DNA of 64,000 bases from Myroides indicus (lineage in GTDB: Bacteria > Bacteroidota > Bacteroidia > Flavobacteriales > Flavobacteriaceae), in the NCBI RefSeq assembly GCF_004364575.1, contig NZ_SOAG01000007.1:1-64000 (forward strand). Direction: 5' to 3'. Under the pieces are notes generated by a model. It saw only the letters and a program-made list of their open reading frames with translations. It did not search any database and was not told the origin of the DNA. Both the position numbers and the translations under genes were made by a program. How positions within the stretch are numbered: the stretch's first letter is position 1; every line of letters starts with the position of its first letter. Shown piece after piece: positions 60,801 to 64,000 of the stretch.

Positions 60801-62425
60801 TTATAAATCGCTTCCGGCAGATCTTGAAAAAGCTCTTTCATTTCTGCCTCTGTCTTAAAATAATATTCCTGATTAGGCAATCCGTAGCGATATCCTCTTC
60901 CTCGACCAATGGGAGTAGATTGTTTTTCGCCATCTTTCACACACAGCAAAATATCGTGTGCATTTGCATCTTTTTTTTCTAGATAATATGCATTATTAGT
61001 CGCTACTATTTTAACTTTATGTTTACGGGAAAATTCAATCAAAACCTGATTGACACGGTTTTCATCTTCTTGTTCATGCCGCATAATTTCGATATACAAA
61101 TCTTCTCCAAACTCACTTTTCCACCACAGCAATGCCTCTTCTGCCTGCTTTTCTCCCACATTGAGAATTTTACCAGGGATTTCTCCATACAAATTCCCGG
61201 TTAAAACAATGATATCTTCTTTATATTTTTTAACGACTTCTTTATCTATACGCGGAACATAATAAAAACCATCTGTATAAGCTATAGAAGCCATTTTTGC
61301 TAAGTTGTGATAACCCCGCTTATTTTTTGCGAGCATTACCACCTGAAAGCCATTATCTTTTTTAGTTTTATCTGCGTGATTTTCACAAACAAAAAACTCG
61401 CAGCCTACAATAGGAACTAATGGAGGCAAAGCTTTTTCTCCTTGTTCTATACGTGATTTATTCTGTGCTTCAATTCCTTTATTGTAATCACTAACCGCCT
61501 TTACAAATAAAAAGGCTCCCATCATATTTCCATGATCGGTCATAGCAACTGCCGGCATTTTCATTTCTACTGCTTTTTTAATCAAGCCGGGAATTGATAT
61601 TGTAGATTGAAGAATAGAAAATTGGGTATGTACATGTAAGTGTGCAAATTGTGCTTTTTCGAATCTTTGTTTGGCTTCTTCAGAAATTACCTCTGTTGTA
61701 TCCCCTTGTTGTTTTTGAAGTCTCTTCCTGATGTCATCAGAAGCTTTTTTTAGATTAATATGCTTTAATCCTACAGGTCTAAAAGGCTCTGGATTTACTT
61801 TTATATAATTTTCAATGTAGCCTTCTTCAACCTGAAGTTCTTCAACGCTAAATGCATTTCGTTTAATCAACTCTAAAAAGCAACGCGTAGTGGCTTCAAC
61901 GTCCGCTGTAGCATTGTGTGCTTCTGCAAAAGGCTCTCCAAATAAATAAGTATGAAGCTCTGTTAAAGTAGGTAATTTATATCTACCTCCTCTACCACCG
62001 GGTAACTTGAGCATTTCCGCAGTTACTTCAGTACAAGTATCCAATACTGGTAACTTCGTCATTATAGAATCTATTCCTATCCTATAAAATTCGCACCCCA
62101 TGATATTGAGGTCAAACCCTACATTTTGACCGACTATAAAGCGTGTTTTTGATAGAGCTATATTAAACTTTTCTAATACTTCTTTCAAAGAAATTCCCTG
62201 CTCTTCTGCCAATTCAGTGGAAATTCCATGAATTCGCTCCGAATCATATGGTATATTAAATCCCTCGGGTCTGACAAGATAGTCCTGATGTTCAATAAGA
62301 TTTCCCATTTCATCATGTAATTGCCATGCAATCTGAATACATCTCGGCCAGTTATCTGTATCTGTAATAGGTGCAGACCAACTTTTAGGAAGTCCTGTTG
62401 TTTCGGTATCAAAAATTAAATACAT
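57887..62425 (-). CDS. dnaE: DNA polymerase III alpha subunit with fused N-terminal exonuclease
   Basis: The start at 62425 (MYLIFDTETTG) gives 1512 residues; the longer frame adds nine residues before this conserved opening. Residues 1-190 are a DEDDh 3'-5' exonuclease: DxE at Asp6/Glu8, GQNVGFDLNIMG near 90, and HNATADVEAT near 157. Then come the PHP domain (from about 258, FAHLHVHTQFSIL), the palm with PDIDIDF (catalytic Asp689 and Asp691), the fingers and the OB domain (about 1290-1370). It is the replicative polymerase with proofreading on the same chain, so it may not need a separate DnaQ subunit. Confidence 0.95.
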   Translation of the reverse strand: MYLIFDTETTGLPKSWSAPITDTDNWPRCIQIAWQLHDEMGNLIEHQDYLVRPEGFNIPYDSERIHGISTELAEEQGISLKEVLEKFNIALSKTRFIVGQNVGFDLNIMGCEFYRIGIDSIMTKLPVLDTCTEVTAEMLKLPGGRGGRYKLPTLTELHTYLFGEPFAEAHNATADVEATTRCFLELIKRNAFSVEELQVEEGYIENYIKVNPEPFRPVGLKHINLKKASDDIRKRLQKQQGDTTEVISEEAKQRFEKAQFAHLHVHTQFSILQSTISIPGLIKKAVEMKMPAVAMTDHGNMMGAFLFVKAVSDYNKGIEAQNKSRIEQGEKALPPLVPIVGCEFFVCENHADKTKKDNGFQVVMLAKNKRGYHNLAKMASIAYTDGFYYVPRIDKEVVKKYKEDIIVLTGNLYGEIPGKILNVGEKQAEEALLWWKSEFGEDLYIEIMRHEQEDENRVNQVLIEFSRKHKVKIVATNNAYYLEKKDANAHDILLCVKDGEKQSTPIGRGRGYRYGLPNQEYYFKTEAEMKELFQDLPEAIYNIEEIINKVESFVLHRDVLLPKFAIPHEFQDTRDLEDGGNGKRGENNYLRHLTYEGAKKRYKEITEEIQERLDFELATIERTGYPGYFLIVQDFIAAARNMGVSVGPGRGSAAGSAVAYCLGITNLDPIEYDLLFERFLNPDRISMPDIDIDFDDEGRGRVMDYVIEKYGANQVAQIITYGKMATKSAIRDTARVLDLPLFEADRIAKLIPGMMPSKWNLARFLSEEENMIKGALRSEEFDRVRELISIAKEDTLAGETIRQAQVLEGSMRNTGIHACGVIITPDDITKFVPVVLAKDSDLYVTQFDNSVAESAGLLKMDFLGLKTLTLIKDTVKLVKYRTGIEINPDTIPIDDIQTYELFQRGETVGVFQYESPGMQKYMRELKPTVFADLIAMNALYRPGPLEYIPSFIRRKNGEEPIVYDLEACKEFLEETYGITVYQEQVMLLSQKLAGFTKGEADVLRKAMGKKQKDVLDKMKPQFINQAVEKGHDAVVLEKIWKDWEAFASYAFNKSHSTCYAWVAYQTAYLKAHYPAEYMAAVLSNNMNDIKQVTFFMEECKRMGLKVLGPDVNESFYKFTVNEKYEIRFGMGAVKGVGQGAVNTIVENRQNSKYRSIFDLAKRIDLRAANKKAFENLALAGGFDCFDNTHRAQYFYIDSSDSNTFLEKAVKYGAKFQENENSAQVSLFGESSEVQIPEPFLPSCEEWSTMEKLAKEKEVVGIYISGHPLDDFRFEMNYFCNLRVEELRNLEALTGRTVSFGGMINNVQFRTSAKGKDWAMFSIEGYDESYDFRMFNEEFLKFRHFLLNNTFVYVKLQIREGWIRKDTGEKGEPRIQFMEVKLLHEVIPTYAKKIVVHMNVKELHPVQLTKMKEIFDRYRGDKPVSFEIAEIEKITEDETFIPVMGKPQIDVDYDGEVMEEMDIELENVPAMETKKEEYRVINKLEMNSKNSRVNIVAEFLEELERLQVNFKLN

Positions 62426-62483
62426 ACTTGATTTTGTGGATATTAATGTCAAAAAAAGTTTTATTCAGCCTATACAAAGGTAC

Positions 62484-62511
62484 AAAAAAAGACCGCTTTA
62501 AAAAACGGTCT
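62484..62511 (-). terminator. Terminator after the DUF6252-like lipoprotein gene
   Basis: On the minus strand AGACCG pairs with CGGTCT (62506-62511 with 62490-62495) and is followed by TTTTTT. It sits between the lipoprotein stop and the dnaE start. A TACCTTTG at 62475-62482 just past it could be the dnaE -7 box. Confidence 0.72.
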
Positions 62512-62535
62512 TATTATTAAAACAAACTCTTATTC

Positions 62536-63168
62536 TTATTTCGCCTCCCCTAAAGGAATTCTAAAAAACACTCCATCTTGGAAAGACTTTTTATCAACGT
62601 ATTTCTTTTTAATAAATACCACCGCAGCTCCATCAGGAATATCATCAGGCATCTCACCTACTCCTCCTGTTTCATCAGGAGGTAACAAAGAAGCATTCAT
62701 GTTAATGACAAATCTCCCTGAAATACTACCTGGCACTTGTTTTTCCGCCACATCAAAAATTACAAAGCCCGGATTTTCTATCTCTTTTTCATCTTTCCCT
62801 TTTATATCCGTACCATAAGATCCTATTACTTTTTCATCATCATCTAATAAAAAATATTCCGCAAATATTCCTTTAGTTTTATCAAATTCATATTTGGTTC
62901 CAAATTCATATTCAGGAACTGTAATCATTAGTTTTGTAGAATCCGTTACAGCTTCTATAACCAATCCTTTTCCACTAACAACTAAGGCTTTAAAATCCTG
63001 AGGTCTATATTCTGTAAATCTATTGTACGGAGACTGATTCAAAGCAGTAGTATCTGTAATTGCATCAAGGGTCATTTGAGCATGCATTCCGGGTGTTGCA
63101 AATTTAACATCGTTTTCACACGCTACAAAAGCTAAAGCAACTGCAAGTATTCCAAATATTTTTTTCAT
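62536..63168 (-). CDS. DUF6252-like lipoprotein
   Basis: A 210-residue lipoprotein: signal ending FVAC (Cys17), then ENDVKF, acidic at +1 and +3. The mature part is beta-rich with YEFGTKYEFDKTKGIFAEYFL and a late VPGSISGRFVINMNASL, the pattern of the flavobacterial DUF6252 family; no function is known. It is divergent from rpsP. A minus-strand TATTTTTG (63201-63208) could be a -7 box but lacks a well-placed TTG. Confidence 0.72.
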   Translation of the reverse strand: MKKIFGILAVALAFVACENDVKFATPGMHAQMTLDAITDTTALNQSPYNRFTEYRPQDFKALVVSGKGLVIEAVTDSTKLMITVPEYEFGTKYEFDKTKGIFAEYFLLDDDEKVIGSYGTDIKGKDEKEIENPGFVIFDVAEKQVPGSISGRFVINMNASLLPPDETGGVGEMPDDIPDGAAVVFIKKKYVDKKSFQDGVFFRIPLGEAK

Positions 63169-63290
63169 AGCAACTAACTCCTTTTTAATGTTCTATTAGG
63201 CAAAAATAGATTTTTTTGTCGATGAAAAAAACTTTTTTTAATATAATTTTAACCTTTAACATTTAATTTTTTTAATTGAAGTATACGTAG

Positions 63291-63319
63291 TTGTTTTTTA
63301 ATAAAAAGAATTATATTTG
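63291..63319 (+). promoter_or_regulatory. Promoter of rpsP
   Basis: TTG (63291-63293), 18 bases, then TATATTTG (63312-63319), 47 bases before the rpsP start. It matches the flavobacterial housekeeping consensus. Confidence 0.8.
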
Positions 63320-63366
63320 CAAAAATTTTTAACCGAGGTCGGGTACCTCAAATAAATTAATAAAAT

Positions 63367-63894
63367 ATGTCTGTAAAAATTAGATTACAAAGACACGGTA
63401 AAAAAGGAAAACCTTTTTATTGGGTAGTAGCTGCTGATTCACGCGCTAAAAGAGATGGTAAATACTTAGAAAAAATTGGTACTTACAATCCTAATACTAA
63501 CCCTGCAACTGTTGATATCGATGTTGACTCAGCTGTAAAATGGTTAGATAATGGCGCACAACCAACAGATACTGCAAGAACATTACTTTCTTACAAAGGA
63601 GCGATGTTAAAACACCACTTACAAGGCGGAGTTAGAAAAGGTGCTCTCACGCAAGAACAAGCTGATGCTAAATTTACAGCTTGGTTAGAGGAAAAAGCTG
63701 CTAAAATTAGCGCTAAAGCAGAAGGTTTATCTACTTCAAAAGCTGCTGAAAGAGCAAAACAAATTGCTGCCGAAAAAGAAGTTAGTGCAAAACGCGCTGC
63801 TGCTGCTCAGGAAGCAAAAGCTGCATCAGAGACTGCTAATGCAGAAGAAACTGTTGAATCAACAGAAGAAAACAACGAAGAAACTCAAGCTTAA
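63367..63894 (+). CDS. rpsP: Ribosomal protein bS16
   Basis: A 175-residue 30S protein. The first 80 residues are canonical bS16: [40 protein letters not shown], with the later [16 protein letters not shown]. Then follows an extension of about 95 residues rich in Ala, Lys and Glu ([25 protein letters not shown]), likely a long charged helix ending [10 protein letters not shown]. Such tails are common in Bacteroidota. RimM, which matures the 30S, is encoded 12 bases downstream, the usual pairing. Confidence 0.96.
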   Translation: MSVKIRLQRHGKKGKPFYWVVAADSRAKRDGKYLEKIGTYNPNTNPATVDIDVDSAVKWLDNGAQPTDTARTLLSYKGAMLKHHLQGGVRKGALTQEQADAKFTAWLEEKAAKISAKAEGLSTSKAAERAKQIAAEKEVSAKRAAAAQEAKAASETANAEETVESTEENNEETQA

Positions 63895-63906
63895 CCTAAC
63901 AGCGAT

Positions 63907-64000
63907 ATGCGTAAAAAAGACTGTTTCTATTTAGGCAAAATCGCAAAAAAATTTAGCTTTAAAGGGGAGGTATTGATTTATTTAGATACTGACGAACCTG
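63907..64000 (+). CDS. rimM: 16S rRNA processing protein RimM (3' partial)
   Basis: The first 31 codons are visible before the window ends. The opening [27 protein letters not shown] matches the RimM N-terminal barrel, where GxIxKxxGxxGEV is the family pattern. It assists assembly of the 30S head by binding uS19. It follows rpsP after 12 bases, as in most bacteria. Confidence 0.88.
   Translation, partial: MRKKDCFYLGKIAKKFSFKGEVLIYLDTDEP

Overview
The window is AT-rich chromosomal DNA of a member of the Bacteroidota, almost certainly Flavobacteriaceae. The evidence is the sequence itself: a type IX secretion (T9SS) C-terminal sorting domain, lipoproteins with acidic residues just after the lipid-anchored cysteine, a GYDIA-type GHMP kinase beside a class II HMG-CoA reductase, a DnaE with a fused N-terminal exonuclease, and promoters of the form TTG-N18/19-TATATTTG. 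Genus cannot be fixed without a database search. No prophage, insertion sequence, CRISPR array or rRNA operon was seen.

Layout. 1-3841: the 3' part of a large secreted adhesin made of 79-residue repeats, then an outer-membrane beta-barrel protein. 3838-8490: small housekeeping genes, including a flavoprotein and two mevalonate-pathway enzymes. 8703-20140: a peptide-use island with a periplasmic dipeptidyl peptidase IV, four POT-family peptide transporters and a periplasmic thioredoxin-like protein, interrupted by a lipoprotein gene flanked by REP-like palindromes. 20147-26135: a minus-strand block with ComEC, a small ABC pair, an NlpC/P60 hydrolase, LpxB and SurE. It diverges from the tail-specific protease and an orphan ABC permease (26316-29636). 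29645-35671: GH25 lysozyme, MscS channel, tRNA-Leu, M20 dipeptidase, glycosyltransferase, MiaE and a HEAT-like protein. 35819-38632: a four-gene overlapping operon built around a BlaI-type repressor and a BlaR1-type M56 protease with a TonB-like tail. 38678-43541: YjbR, cyclase, HemW, RuvC and membrane proteins.

44029-47655 is a four-gene ferric-siderophore ABC importer (two permeases, ATPase, lipoprotein). 48315-50845 holds a lipoprotein and a membrane-bound TPR/AraC regulator. 50949-56789 is the most interesting part: a cobalamin riboswitch followed by a TonB-dependent receptor (BtuB-like), a beta-propeller lipoprotein (BtuG-like), an uncharacterised PKD-type lipoprotein and a DUF4465 lipoprotein (BtuH-like). 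These form a complete surface vitamin B12 capture system, including one component with no known function that I can name. The region before the first start codon contains competing base pairings that look like the expression platform.

56969-64000: two identical tandem tRNA-Asp genes, thioredoxin, DNA polymerase III alpha, a DUF6252-like lipoprotein, ribosomal protein bS16 and the start of rimM.

Start codons were moved downstream of the longest reading frame where a signal peptide, a conserved N-terminus or a promoter box made the longer version unlikely; each case is noted. Family names come from recognising motifs by eye, not from searches.
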